This document shows positions 44,642 to 52,612 of a DNA stretch of 64,000 bases, piece after piece. Position numbers and translations under genes: made by a program. The number at the start of each line of letters is the position of its first letter. Within the stretch, counting starts at the first letter, position 1. The notes beneath the pieces were generated by a model. That model did no database searches. It was given only the letters and a program-made list of their open reading frames with translations, and was not told the DNA's origin. The DNA is from an uncultured Bacteroidaceae bacterium (GTDB lineage Bacteria; Bacteroidota; Bacteroidia; Bacteroidales; Bacteroidaceae): assembly GCA_905234605.1 (NCBI GenBank), contig CAJOIE010000003.1, positions 1 to 64,000 on the forward strand, in the 5' to 3' direction.

Positions 44642-44684
44642 AACAGAACCAAACTGTAATAAACAAACCTCTAAGCAACGAAGA

Positions 44685-45146
44685 ATGGACACGCTAAGTT
44701 ACAAGACCATTTCTGCCAACAAGGAGACCGTCAACAAGGAGTGGGTCGTGGTCGACGCCACAGACCAGGTGCTCGGTCGCCTCGCATCGAAGGTCGCCAA
44801 GCTGCTCCGTGGCAAGTACAAGCCCAACTTCACTCCCCACGTAGACTGCGGCGACAACGTCATCATCATCAATGCCAGCAAGGTCAAGCTCACAGGCAAT
44901 AAGCTCACCGACCGCGTTTACCTGCGCTACAGCGGCTACCCCGGCGGTCAGAAGCAGTCGACCCCTGCCGACATCCTGGCCAAGCCCAATGGTGCCGAGA
45001 AGCTGCTGCGCCGCGTGGTGAAAGGCATGCTCCCCAAGAACAAGCTCGCAAACCATATCATCACCAACCTCTACATCTACGAGGGTCCCGAGCACAAGCA
45101 TGAGGCACAGAGCCCCAAGGCCATTGACATTAACCTCTATAAATAA
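44685..45146 (+). CDS. rplM: 50S ribosomal protein L13
   Basis: 153 aa from MDTLSYKTISANKETVNKEW. 'VVVDATDQVLGRLASKVAKL', 'LRGKYKPNFTPHVDCGDNVI' and 'LLRRVVKGMLPKNKL' are L13 signatures. First gene of the operon, 9 bp before rpsI. Confidence 0.98.
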   Translation: MDTLSYKTISANKETVNKEWVVVDATDQVLGRLASKVAKLLRGKYKPNFTPHVDCGDNVIIINASKVKLTGNKLTDRVYLRYSGYPGGQKQSTPADILAKPNGAEKLLRRVVKGMLPKNKLANHIITNLYIYEGPEHKHEAQSPKAIDINLYK

Positions 45147-45155
45147 ACATCAGAA

Positions 45156-45542
45156 ATGGCAGTAGTAAATGCATTAGGACGCCGCAAGTGCGCCGTAGCC
45201 CGTGTTTATCTGACAGAGGGCTCTGGTAAGATTACCATCAACAAGAAGGACTTCACCGAGTACTTCCCCAGCACCATACTGCAGTATGTGGTCAAGCAGC
45301 CTCTCAACCTGCTCGATGTGGCCGAGAAGTACGACATCAAGGTCAACGTCTTTGGCGGTGGCTACACCGGTCAGAGCCAAGCCCTTCGCCTGGCCATCTC
45401 CCGCGCCCTCGTCAAGATCAACGCTGAGGACAAGAAGGCCCTCCGTGCAGAAGGCTTCATGACACGCGACAGCCGCGTCGTGGAGCGCAAGAAGCCAGGT
45501 CAGCCCAAGGCTCGCCGTCGCTTCCAGTTCAGCAAACGTTAA
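45156..45542 (+). CDS. rpsI: 30S ribosomal protein S9
   Basis: 128 aa. 'LGRRKCAVARVYLTEGSGKI', 'GGGYTGQSQALRLAISRAL' and the basic C-terminal tail 'PKARRRFQFSKR', which reaches the ribosomal P site, identify S9. Confidence 0.98.
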   Translation: MAVVNALGRRKCAVARVYLTEGSGKITINKKDFTEYFPSTILQYVVKQPLNLLDVAEKYDIKVNVFGGGYTGQSQALRLAISRALVKINAEDKKALRAEGFMTRDSRVVERKKPGQPKARRRFQFSKR

Positions 45543-45719
45543 TCGGCAATACCCCATCCTTCCTGTGCGGAGGAGATTGCGTTTAGTATCTAAACCGCAG
45601 CGACGATGCCGGCAGCAGCCCGGGAGGCTCGCATGGCAGACTACCCTGTGGTTGGTGTGGACGACACCACAACTGACAAAGAAAGTAAACCAACAACCCA
45701 ACACACGCATCACAACATC
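45543..45719 (+). promoter_or_regulatory. 177-nt leader before rpsB with a strong hairpin
   Basis: The rpsI-rpsB gap is much longer than the others in this operon. It contains GGTGT-GGACG-ACACC (about 45654-45668) extended by flanking GTT/AAC pairs. It may be an S2-responsive leader. Frames read through it from an upstream ATG (45606), but the family N-terminus of S2 starts only at 45720. Confidence 0.45.
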
Positions 45720-46505
45720 ATGTCAAGAACAAACTTTGACACACTGCTTGAGGCAGGTTGCCACTTCGGCCACCTCAAGCGCAAGTGGAACCCCGCCATG
45801 GCTCCATATATCTTCATGGAGAAGAACGGCATCCACATCATCGACCTGCACAAGACCGTGGTGAAGGTCGATGAGGCAGCAGAAGCTCTCAAGAACATAG
45901 CCAAGAGCGGACGCAAGATACTCTTCGTTGCTACCAAGAAACAGGCCAAACCCGTAATCGCCGAGAAAGCCACGTCTGTCAACATGCCATACGTCAACGA
46001 GCGTTGGCCGGGCGGCATGCTCACCAACTTTGCCACCATCCGCAAGGCCGTGAAGAAGATGGCCAACATCGACAAGCTGTCGGCCGACGGCACCTATGCC
46101 AACCTCTCCAAGCGTGAGATACTCCAAATCAGCCGCCAGCGCGCCAAGCTCGAGAAGAACCTCGGCAGCGTGGCCGACCTCACACGCCTGCCCGCAGCTC
46201 TCTTCGTGGTCGATGTGCTCAAGGAGCAGATAGCCGTGCGCGAAGCCAACCGTCTCGGCATTCCTGTGTTCGGCATTGTCGACACCAACTCCGACCCCAC
46301 CAACGTGGACTTCGTCATCCCCGCCAACGACGATGCCAGCAAGAGCGTTGAGATAATCCTCGATGCCTGCTGCGAAGCTATTGCCGAGGGCATCGAGGAG
46401 CGCAAGGCCGAGCGTGTGGACACCGAGGCTGCTGCCGAGAAGGCAGAGAGCCAGAGCGCACGCGTAGAGGAGGAGCCCAGCCAGGCACCTGCCGCAGAGG
46501 CTTAA
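45720..46505 (+). CDS. rpsB: 30S ribosomal protein S2
   Basis: 261 aa from MSRTNFDTLLEAGCHFGHLK. 'RKWNPAMAPYIFMEKNGIHI' then 'DLHKTV', 'NERWPGGMLTNFATI', and 'RLGIPVFGIVDTNSDPTNVD' are S2 motifs. The C-terminal 40 residues are an acidic Glu/Ala-rich tail (EAAAEKAESQSARVEEEP). The start was chosen by family alignment over an in-frame Met 38 codons upstream. Confidence 0.97.
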   Translation: MSRTNFDTLLEAGCHFGHLKRKWNPAMAPYIFMEKNGIHIIDLHKTVVKVDEAAEALKNIAKSGRKILFVATKKQAKPVIAEKATSVNMPYVNERWPGGMLTNFATIRKAVKKMANIDKLSADGTYANLSKREILQISRQRAKLEKNLGSVADLTRLPAALFVVDVLKEQIAVREANRLGIPVFGIVDTNSDPTNVDFVIPANDDASKSVEIILDACCEAIAEGIEERKAERVDTEAAAEKAESQSARVEEEPSQAPAAEA

Positions 46506-46556
46506 TCCGCAGTGAACCTATCTATTACGAACTAAACACCACACCATTCACCAACA

Positions 46557-47549
46557 ATGGCCGACATTAAAGATATCAAGAAGCTCCGCGAGATGACCGG
46601 CGCAGGCATGATGGACTGCAAGAACGCCCTCGAGGAGACCAACAACGACATAGAGGCTGCCATCGAAATCATCCGCAAGAAGGGTCAGGCCGTGGCTGCC
46701 AAGCGCAGCGACCGCGAGGCCAGCGAAGGCTGTGTGCTCGTGAAGATTGACGGCAACTTTGCCGCCATCATAGCCCTCAAGTGCGAGACCGATTTCGTGG
46801 CCAACAACGCCGACTTCGTGAAGCTCACACAGGACATCCTCGATGCTGCCGTGGCAGCACGCTGCAAGACCCTCGACGAGGTGAAGGCTCTGCCCATGGG
46901 CAAGGGCACCGTGCAGGATGCCGTCGTGGACCGCAGCGGCATCACCGGCGAGAAGATGGAGCTTGATGGCTACAATGTCATCGAAGGCGAAGCCATCTAT
47001 GCCTACAACCACCAGAACAAGAACACCCTCTGCACCATGGTTGCCCTCAACAAAGCCGTTGAGGATGCCACCGTTGGCAAGAACGTTGCCATGCAGGTGG
47101 CTTCGGCCGCTCCCGTGGCCATCGATGCCGACAGCGTGCCGCAGGAGGTCAAGGACACCGAGCTCCGCGTGGCTATCGAGAAGACCAAGGAAGAGCAGGT
47201 GCAGAAGGCTGTGGAAGCTGCCATCCGCAAGGCCGGCGTGAACCCTGCCCACGTAGACAGCGACGACCACATCGAGAGCAACATGGCCAAGGGCTGGATT
47301 ACAGCCGAGCAGGCCGCCATGGTGCGCGAGCTCAAGGTCAAGGTGGCCGAGGAGAAGGCCCAGAACCTGCCCGAGCAGATGATACAGAACATCGCCCAGG
47401 GTCGCCTCAAGAAGTTCTTCAAGGAGAACTGCCTGCTGGAGCAGGAGTTCATCTGGGACAAGAACCTGAGCGTGGAGCAGTACCTCAAGTCGGTCGACAA
47501 GGAGCTCACAGTGACGGCTTTCCGCCGCTTCACGCTCCGCGCCGAGTAA
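46557..47549 (+). CDS. tsf: Elongation factor Ts
   Basis: 330 aa, longer than the E. coli protein (283) by insertions usual in Bacteroidetes. 'IKKLREMTGAGMMDCKNALE' is the N-terminal UBA-like module and 'LKCETDFVANNADFVKL' carries the 'TDFV' contact with EF-Tu. It exchanges GDP for GTP on EF-Tu. Last gene of the operon. Confidence 0.98.
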   Translation: MADIKDIKKLREMTGAGMMDCKNALEETNNDIEAAIEIIRKKGQAVAAKRSDREASEGCVLVKIDGNFAAIIALKCETDFVANNADFVKLTQDILDAAVAARCKTLDEVKALPMGKGTVQDAVVDRSGITGEKMELDGYNVIEGEAIYAYNHQNKNTLCTMVALNKAVEDATVGKNVAMQVASAAPVAIDADSVPQEVKDTELRVAIEKTKEEQVQKAVEAAIRKAGVNPAHVDSDDHIESNMAKGWITAEQAAMVRELKVKVAEEKAQNLPEQMIQNIAQGRLKKFFKENCLLEQEFIWDKNLSVEQYLKSVDKELTVTAFRRFTLRAE

Positions 47550-47579
47550 GCTTACACATACCCTCCCCTACAATAGCTG

Positions 47580-47614
47580 AAAGAGCCGGCACTGCTGACA
47601 GCGTCCGGCTCTTT
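47580..47614 (+). terminator. Terminator of the ribosomal operon
   Basis: AAAGAGCCGG (47580-47589) pairs with CCGGCTCTTT (47605-47614), 31 bp after the tsf stop. Confidence 0.85.
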
Positions 47615-47831
47615 ATCGTTGCTCATGCAGCCTCTGCGCTGCGCCACACCAGGTGTGTGCCATCCATGCCGCACCGAAAGGCTGTGCGGCGTGCATCCCA
47701 TGCCACGACACGCGCCGTGCACACGGCAGCGTCGCCGCCGGCCTTCACACCCGATGCGCCGTTGTCGGGAGCCTGCAGCTGCTGTCGCTCTGCCGTCATG
47801 CCCAATGGCTATTACTTTGCAGCGGCACCCC

Positions 47832-49580
47832 CTACTGATGGCTGTTGGTGTTGTAGAGCCCTATCACCGCGCCTATAAAGCCGCCTGAGGCACTGGTGGA
47901 GAGGTTGATGGCATCCACGCCGGTGGCCAGTGTGTGCCAGTCGCCGTCGTCGCCTTCGGCATAGGAGAAGGTGTACCACCGACCACTACCTTCGACACGC
48001 AGACGCAGTACAGCGGCGGCATCGCTGAGTGTGGCCGAGGCTATGACAGCACTCTGCGGCACTATCGGGCCGCGGCCCGCACGACTGCCCTGTGCACGCA
48101 CCAGCACCACGGCCGTGCGCCCGTCGATGATGGTCTTGCCAATCACGAAGTGGTTCTGCTCGTTCTGTAGCAGCACGAGGCCTGCCAGGTCGTGCGCCGT
48201 GTGTGGCACGTAGGCGGCCAGCGTGGTCTCGCTCCTGAAGCATGTGTGCTGCTGCCGGCAGAAGAGGGCATTGACAGGCTTGCGGTCGCACAGGCTCACG
48301 GCCGACGGCTGGATGGTGAGGCCTGCCGGACCGGTGGAGTAGAAGTCCGTGTCGTGGTTGCGCAAGGTCATCCACCGCCACGACAGCGTGTCGGCATCAA
48401 AACAGTCGGTGTAGGCAAAGTTGCCTGTGATGGCTGCCGCCGACGTGTCTGCCCCCTGCATCATGCGCCGTCCCACGGTGGGCACGGCGAGGCCGTTGCG
48501 CAGTATGGTGGGCCATCCGTCATGACTCCACTCCACAGGCAGCAGGTAGGTGTCGCGCCCTGTATTGTAGCAGTCGCCCTCGTATGGGCGGCAACCGAGA
48601 AACACGGCCCACCAGCGGCCGTCTGCAGCTTCCACAAGGTCGGCATGTCCCGCGCTGGTGACCACGTCGGGCCGTTGCGGGTCGAGCCCTGTGCGCTGCG
48701 TGAGTATGGGGTTGCCTGGAGCCTCCTCCCACGGGCCGTAGGGGCTGCGTGAGCGCAGTATGACCTCTGAGTGCCATGGGCCTGTGCCTCCCTCGGCACA
48801 CATCAGGTAGTAGTATTTGCCACGGCGGAAGAGGTGCGGACCTTCTATCCATATCGGACGCGGCTCCACATGCGTGCCGCCGCGCACTATCTCAAGCGCA
48901 CAGTCGGTGTGCGCCATGCCCTCGGGCAGCCCTCGGGCAGGTAGTGGCAGGATGCTGTCGCCTGCCACGTCGAAGCGCAGAAGGCGTATGGAGCGCTGCC
49001 CCTCATAGTCGTGCCCGCCCATGACGGGGCCGTTGTGCACGATATAGGCCTGCCCGTCCTTGTCGAAGAAGAACGAGGGGTCGATGCCGTCCACCTGCGG
49101 CAGGCGTATGGGCTCGCTCCATCCCTGGACCGGGTTGGTGCTCTTGACGAAGAAGTTGCCCATGCCCACATTGGTGGTTATCATGTAGAAGGTGCGGTTG
49201 CGGGCATTATAGGAGATGGCCGGGGCAAAGATGCCGGCACTCACCTGCTGCCCGTCGAGCGGCAGCTGCGAGGCACGCCGTAGCACGCCTCCCTGCGGGT
49301 GCCAGTCCACGAGGTTCTTGCTCGTGAAGAGAGGCACACCGGGCACGAAGGTGAACGATGAGCACACGAGATAGTAGGTGTCGCCGGCTCGGCACACGCT
49401 CGGGTCGGGGTAGAAGCCGGCCAGGATAGGGTTGAAATAGTCGCGGGCAGGATCCATGTCACGCTCGAACCGCGTGTCCGAGCCGGCATAGGTGAAGGCT
49501 GTGAAACGGGCATCCTGTGCGAGTGAGCCGGCAGCCGACAGCGTCAAGGCTGTCAAAAAGCAGATTGCGCACTTTGTCAT
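47832..49580 (-). CDS. Secreted GH43 beta-xylosidase/arabinofuranosidase-like enzyme
   Basis: 582 aa from MTKCAICFLTALTLSAAGSL, a signal peptide ending LAQ. The five-bladed propeller begins with 'PILAGFYPDPSVCRAGDTYY' (base Asp59), has 'VDGIDPSFFFDKDG' (pKa Asp) and 'IWIEGPHLFRRGKYYYLM' (acid Glu). Residues about 400-582 are a concanavalin-like C-terminal sandwich ('DRKPVNALFCRQQHTC') typical of xylosidase-type GH43. It removes xylose or arabinose from plant polysaccharides outside the cytoplasm. A lone gene; its upstream region carries the palindromic repeat of locus C. Confidence 0.88.
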   Translation of the reverse strand: MTKCAICFLTALTLSAAGSLAQDARFTAFTYAGSDTRFERDMDPARDYFNPILAGFYPDPSVCRAGDTYYLVCSSFTFVPGVPLFTSKNLVDWHPQGGVLRRASQLPLDGQQVSAGIFAPAISYNARNRTFYMITTNVGMGNFFVKSTNPVQGWSEPIRLPQVDGIDPSFFFDKDGQAYIVHNGPVMGGHDYEGQRSIRLLRFDVAGDSILPLPARGLPEGMAHTDCALEIVRGGTHVEPRPIWIEGPHLFRRGKYYYLMCAEGGTGPWHSEVILRSRSPYGPWEEAPGNPILTQRTGLDPQRPDVVTSAGHADLVEAADGRWWAVFLGCRPYEGDCYNTGRDTYLLPVEWSHDGWPTILRNGLAVPTVGRRMMQGADTSAAAITGNFAYTDCFDADTLSWRWMTLRNHDTDFYSTGPAGLTIQPSAVSLCDRKPVNALFCRQQHTCFRSETTLAAYVPHTAHDLAGLVLLQNEQNHFVIGKTIIDGRTAVVLVRAQGSRAGRGPIVPQSAVIASATLSDAAAVLRLRVEGSGRWYTFSYAEGDDGDWHTLATGVDAINLSTSASGGFIGAVIGLYNTNSHQ

Positions 49581-49688
49581 TGCGGTGGATGATGTTGACT
49601 GCCCGCGAATATCGCAGAAAAACACCACACGCCAACGCCTGCCGCCCATGAAATTGTGCCAGCCACGCCCTGTCATGGCCGCGAAAAG

Positions 49689-49766
49689 ACCCTGCATGGT
49701 GCCAGCCTGCACCATGCAGGGTGGCAAGCCCGCACGGTGCAGGGTGTACGCCTACACCGTGCAGGG
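49689..49766 (+). repeat. Interspersed palindrome, locus C
   Basis: ACCCTGCATGGTGC (49689-49702) is a perfect inverted repeat with GCACCATGCAGGGT (49709-49722), separated by 6 nt. A second unit, CACGGTGCAGGGTGTA (49733-49748), mirrors TACACCGTGCAGGG (49753-49766). Both lie in the gap between the GH43 gene start and the DUF4878-like gene stop. Confidence 0.85.
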
Positions 49767-49791
49767 ACTGAGAAAAACTGACGGAAGGTGG

Positions 49792-50193
49792 CTACAGCAC
49801 ACGCCACTTGCCATCCTGTCGCACCATGGGCACGCCAAGCTGCTCGGATGCGCCGTCGGCAAAGATGAGCTGCAGAAACACGTGCGCCGTGTCGCCCCAG
49901 ATGGTGTCGCCGACAGGGGTCACCGAGGCGAGCCCACCATTCTCACTCTGCAAGAGGGCGGCATACTCCGCAGCCATGTCGCCGAGGGCCTGCAGCTGCT
50001 CCGTGTCAGCCGACACAGAGGCGGCAAGGCAGGACACATAGTCCGCATGGCGCCCCTCGGCAAGATACACATAACTGCGACAGGCAGCACGACGCACCTG
50101 CCTGTGCTCGCGCTCCATACGCCCCGAGCACGACAGCAACACGAGAAAAAGCAGCAGGATGACAGCAAAGGCTGACAAAGTGGCACGTTTCAT
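49792..50193 (-). CDS. Small lipoprotein, DUF4878/NTF2-like
   Basis: 133 aa from MKRATLSAFAVILLLFLVLL; the lipobox 'LVLLSC' precedes the lipidated Cys (about 22). 'CRSYVYLAEGRHADYVSCLA', 'GDTAHVFLQLIFADG' and the end 'VPMVRQDGKWRVL' fit the NTF2-like DUF4878 lipoproteins. Function unknown; it should sit in the periplasm or outer membrane. It is divergent from dnaK. Confidence 0.75.
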   Translation of the reverse strand: MKRATLSAFAVILLLFLVLLSCSGRMEREHRQVRRAACRSYVYLAEGRHADYVSCLAASVSADTEQLQALGDMAAEYAALLQSENGGLASVTPVGDTIWGDTAHVFLQLIFADGASEQLGVPMVRQDGKWRVL

Positions 50194-50427
50194 GGCGGCA
50201 AAGTTAATAAAGAATAGCACACGGGCGCTCCCTCTGGCACCAAAGAATGCAGGCCGCTGTGCAAACACGGGCACCAAGGCCGTCGTGACACCGTCATGAC
50301 ACAATGCCACACCCGCACTGACAGCCGCGCCACCGCTGGCACGCTATTTGCTGAGTTAAGGGCAGCCCGCACAACCGGACGCAACCACAGACTGAAACAT
50401 ATTAACAACAAAACAACAATACACACT

Positions 50428-52407
50428 ATGGGAAAGATTATCGGAATAGACCTGGGTACGACCAACTCCTGCGTATCCGTCTTCGAGGGCAACGAGCCCG
50501 TCGTCATTGCCAACAGCGAGGGCAAGCGCACCACCCCCTCCATCGTGGCATTCATGAAGGATGGTGAGCGCAAGGTGGGCGACCCCGCCAAGCGTCAGGC
50601 CATCACCAACCCCAAGAACACCATCTTCTCCATCAAGCGCTTCATGGGCGAGACCTACGACCAGGTGCAGAAGGAAATCTCACGCATGCCCTACCAGGTG
50701 GACCGCGGCGACAACAACACACCGCGCGTCAACATCGAAGGCCGCCTCTACACACCGCAGGAAATCAGTGCCATGATACTGCAAAAGATGAAGAAAACCG
50801 CTGAGGACTATCTGGGTCAGGAAGTGACCGAGGCCGTCATCACCGTGCCAGCCTACTTCAGCGACTCACAGCGTCAGGCCACCAAGGAAGCCGGCCAGAT
50901 TGCCGGACTCGACGTGAAGCGCATCGTCAACGAGCCCACGGCAGCCGCCCTGGCATACGGCGTAGACAAGGCCAACAAGGACATGAAGATAGCCGTGTTC
51001 GACCTCGGTGGCGGCACATTCGACATCTCCATCCTGGAATTCGGCAGCGGCGTGTTCGAAGTGCTCTCCACCAATGGCGACACACACCTCGGCGGCGACG
51101 ACTTCGACCAAGTGATAATAGACTGGATGGCATCCGAGTTCCGCAGCCAGGAAGGCGTCGACCTCAAGCAAGACCCCATGGCACTGCAGCGACTCAAGGA
51201 AGCTGCCGAGAAAGCCAAGATAGAGCTCTCCAGCAGCACCAGCACAGAGATCAACCTGCCATACATCACAGCCGTAGGCGGCGTGCCCAAGCACCTCGTG
51301 ATGACACTCACACGCGCCAAGTTCGAGCAACTGGCAGACAGCCTCATACAAGCATGCAAGGTGCCATGCCAGAAAGCCATGCAGGATGCAGGACTCAGCA
51401 ACAGCGACATCGACGAGGTCATCCTCGTGGGCGGCAGCTCACGCATACCAGCCATACAGAAGCTCGTCGAGGACTTCTTCGGCAAGGTGCCCAGCAAAGG
51501 CGTGAACCCCGATGAGGTCGTGGCCGTGGGCGCCAGCATCCAGGGAGCCATCCTCAACAAGGAAGAGGGCGTGGGCGACATCGTGCTCCTCGACGTGACC
51601 CCGCTGAGCATGGGCATCGAGACCCTCGGCGGAGTGATGACTCGCCTCATCGAAGCAAACACCACCATACCCTGCAAGAAGAGCGAAGTCTTCTCCACCG
51701 CAGCCGACAACCAGACCGAAGTGACCATCCACGTGCTTCAGGGCGAGCGCCCCATGGCAGCCCAGAACAAGAGCATCGGCCAGTTCAACCTCACAGGCAT
51801 AGCACCAGCACGTCGCGGAGTGCCACAGATTGAAGTCAGCTTCGACATCGACGCCAACGGCATACTGAAGGTCAGTGCCAAGGACAAGGCCACCGGCAAG
51901 GAGCAGGCCATACGCATCGAAGCCAGCAGCGGCCTCTCCAAGGAAGAAATCGAGCGCATGAAGGCAGAAGCCGAAGCCAATGCCGACGCCGACAAGCGCG
52001 AGCGTGAGAAAATCGACAAGCTCAACCAGGCCGACAGCATGATATTCCAAACAGAAAACATGCTCAAAGAAAGCGGCGACAAGCTCCCCGCCGACGTGAA
52101 AGCCGAGGTGGAAGCAGCCCTCAACAAACTACGCGATGCCCACAAGGCTCAGGACCTCGCAGCCATCGACGCCGCCACAGCAGAGCTCAACAACGCAGCA
52201 CAGAAGATGTACGCCGCAGCACAGCAGGCTGGTGCCGGACAGCCAGGAGCTGACTCCAACGGAGCACAGGGAGCACAAGGCAACCCCTTCAACGGTGCAA
52301 ACGGCCCCTTCAACGGTGCTCAAGGTGGAGCAGGCTTCAACGGCGGCACCCAGGGCAGCCAGCAAGGCGACAACATCCAGGACGCTGACTTTGAGGAGGT
52401 GAAGTAG
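50428..52407 (+). CDS. dnaK: Chaperone protein DnaK
   Basis: 659 aa; the start at [16 protein letters not shown] is fixed by family alignment. '[14 protein letters not shown]' and '[18 protein letters not shown]' belong to the ATPase domain; the substrate-binding domain starts near 390 ('[20 protein letters not shown]'), and the C-terminus is Gly/Asn/Gln-rich, ending '[10 protein letters not shown]'. It folds nascent and stressed proteins with DnaJ and GrpE, which are not in this window. A strong terminator follows. Confidence 0.98.
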   Translation: MGKIIGIDLGTTNSCVSVFEGNEPVVIANSEGKRTTPSIVAFMKDGERKVGDPAKRQAITNPKNTIFSIKRFMGETYDQVQKEISRMPYQVDRGDNNTPRVNIEGRLYTPQEISAMILQKMKKTAEDYLGQEVTEAVITVPAYFSDSQRQATKEAGQIAGLDVKRIVNEPTAAALAYGVDKANKDMKIAVFDLGGGTFDISILEFGSGVFEVLSTNGDTHLGGDDFDQVIIDWMASEFRSQEGVDLKQDPMALQRLKEAAEKAKIELSSSTSTEINLPYITAVGGVPKHLVMTLTRAKFEQLADSLIQACKVPCQKAMQDAGLSNSDIDEVILVGGSSRIPAIQKLVEDFFGKVPSKGVNPDEVVAVGASIQGAILNKEEGVGDIVLLDVTPLSMGIETLGGVMTRLIEANTTIPCKKSEVFSTAADNQTEVTIHVLQGERPMAAQNKSIGQFNLTGIAPARRGVPQIEVSFDIDANGILKVSAKDKATGKEQAIRIEASSGLSKEEIERMKAEAEANADADKREREKIDKLNQADSMIFQTENMLKESGDKLPADVKAEVEAALNKLRDAHKAQDLAAIDAATAELNNAAQKMYAAAQQAGAGQPGADSNGAQGAQGNPFNGANGPFNGAQGGAGFNGGTQGSQQGDNIQDADFEEVK

Positions 52408-52447
52408 TACACCTTCAGGAATGACATAACGGCACAGCAGTCCATTC

Positions 52448-52487
52448 AGGAGGTGAACGCTAATCAGAGGTGTTCACCTCCTTTTTT
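52448..52487 (+). terminator. Terminator of dnaK
   Basis: AGGAGGTGAAC (52448-52458) pairs with GTTCACCTCCT (52472-52482) and runs into T6. Confidence 0.92.
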
Positions 52488-52504
52488 ATCCTGTTGTCCC
52501 AACA

Positions 52505-52558
52505 GCATCGGGCAGGATGTTGTATCTTTGCTGACAGATGTCAACAGCCACCCGATGC
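52505..52558 (+). promoter_or_regulatory. Promoter of the DUF3825 gene with nested palindromes
   Basis: TATCTTTG (-7) is at 52523-52530. Immediately after it, TGACAGATGTCA (52532-52543) is a perfect palindrome with a 2-nt centre at the expected transcription start. GCATCGGG (52505-52512) and CCCGATGC (52551-52558) form an outer inverted repeat around both. The layout suggests an operator. Confidence 0.5.
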
Positions 52559-52612
52559 AGCTATTGCGTCGGGTGCCGCACTCTACATATTATTTATTCT
52601 CAACGCCTCGAC

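Larger units (their letters stand above)
44353..44684. other. Divergent promoter region and rplM leader
   Basis: No gene. It holds the capD-like promoter (minus strand, 44410-44380), a C8 homopolymer (44412-44419), the rplM promoter (44479-44509) and a roughly 170-nt rplM leader with a hairpin at 44614-44641 (GCAGG..TCACC-GCAC-GGTGA..CTTGC). Confidence 0.65.

Noticed and set aside
45606-45719. 38-residue N-terminal extension of S2
   Set aside because: The family start at 45720 is clear, and the extension falls in a structured leader.
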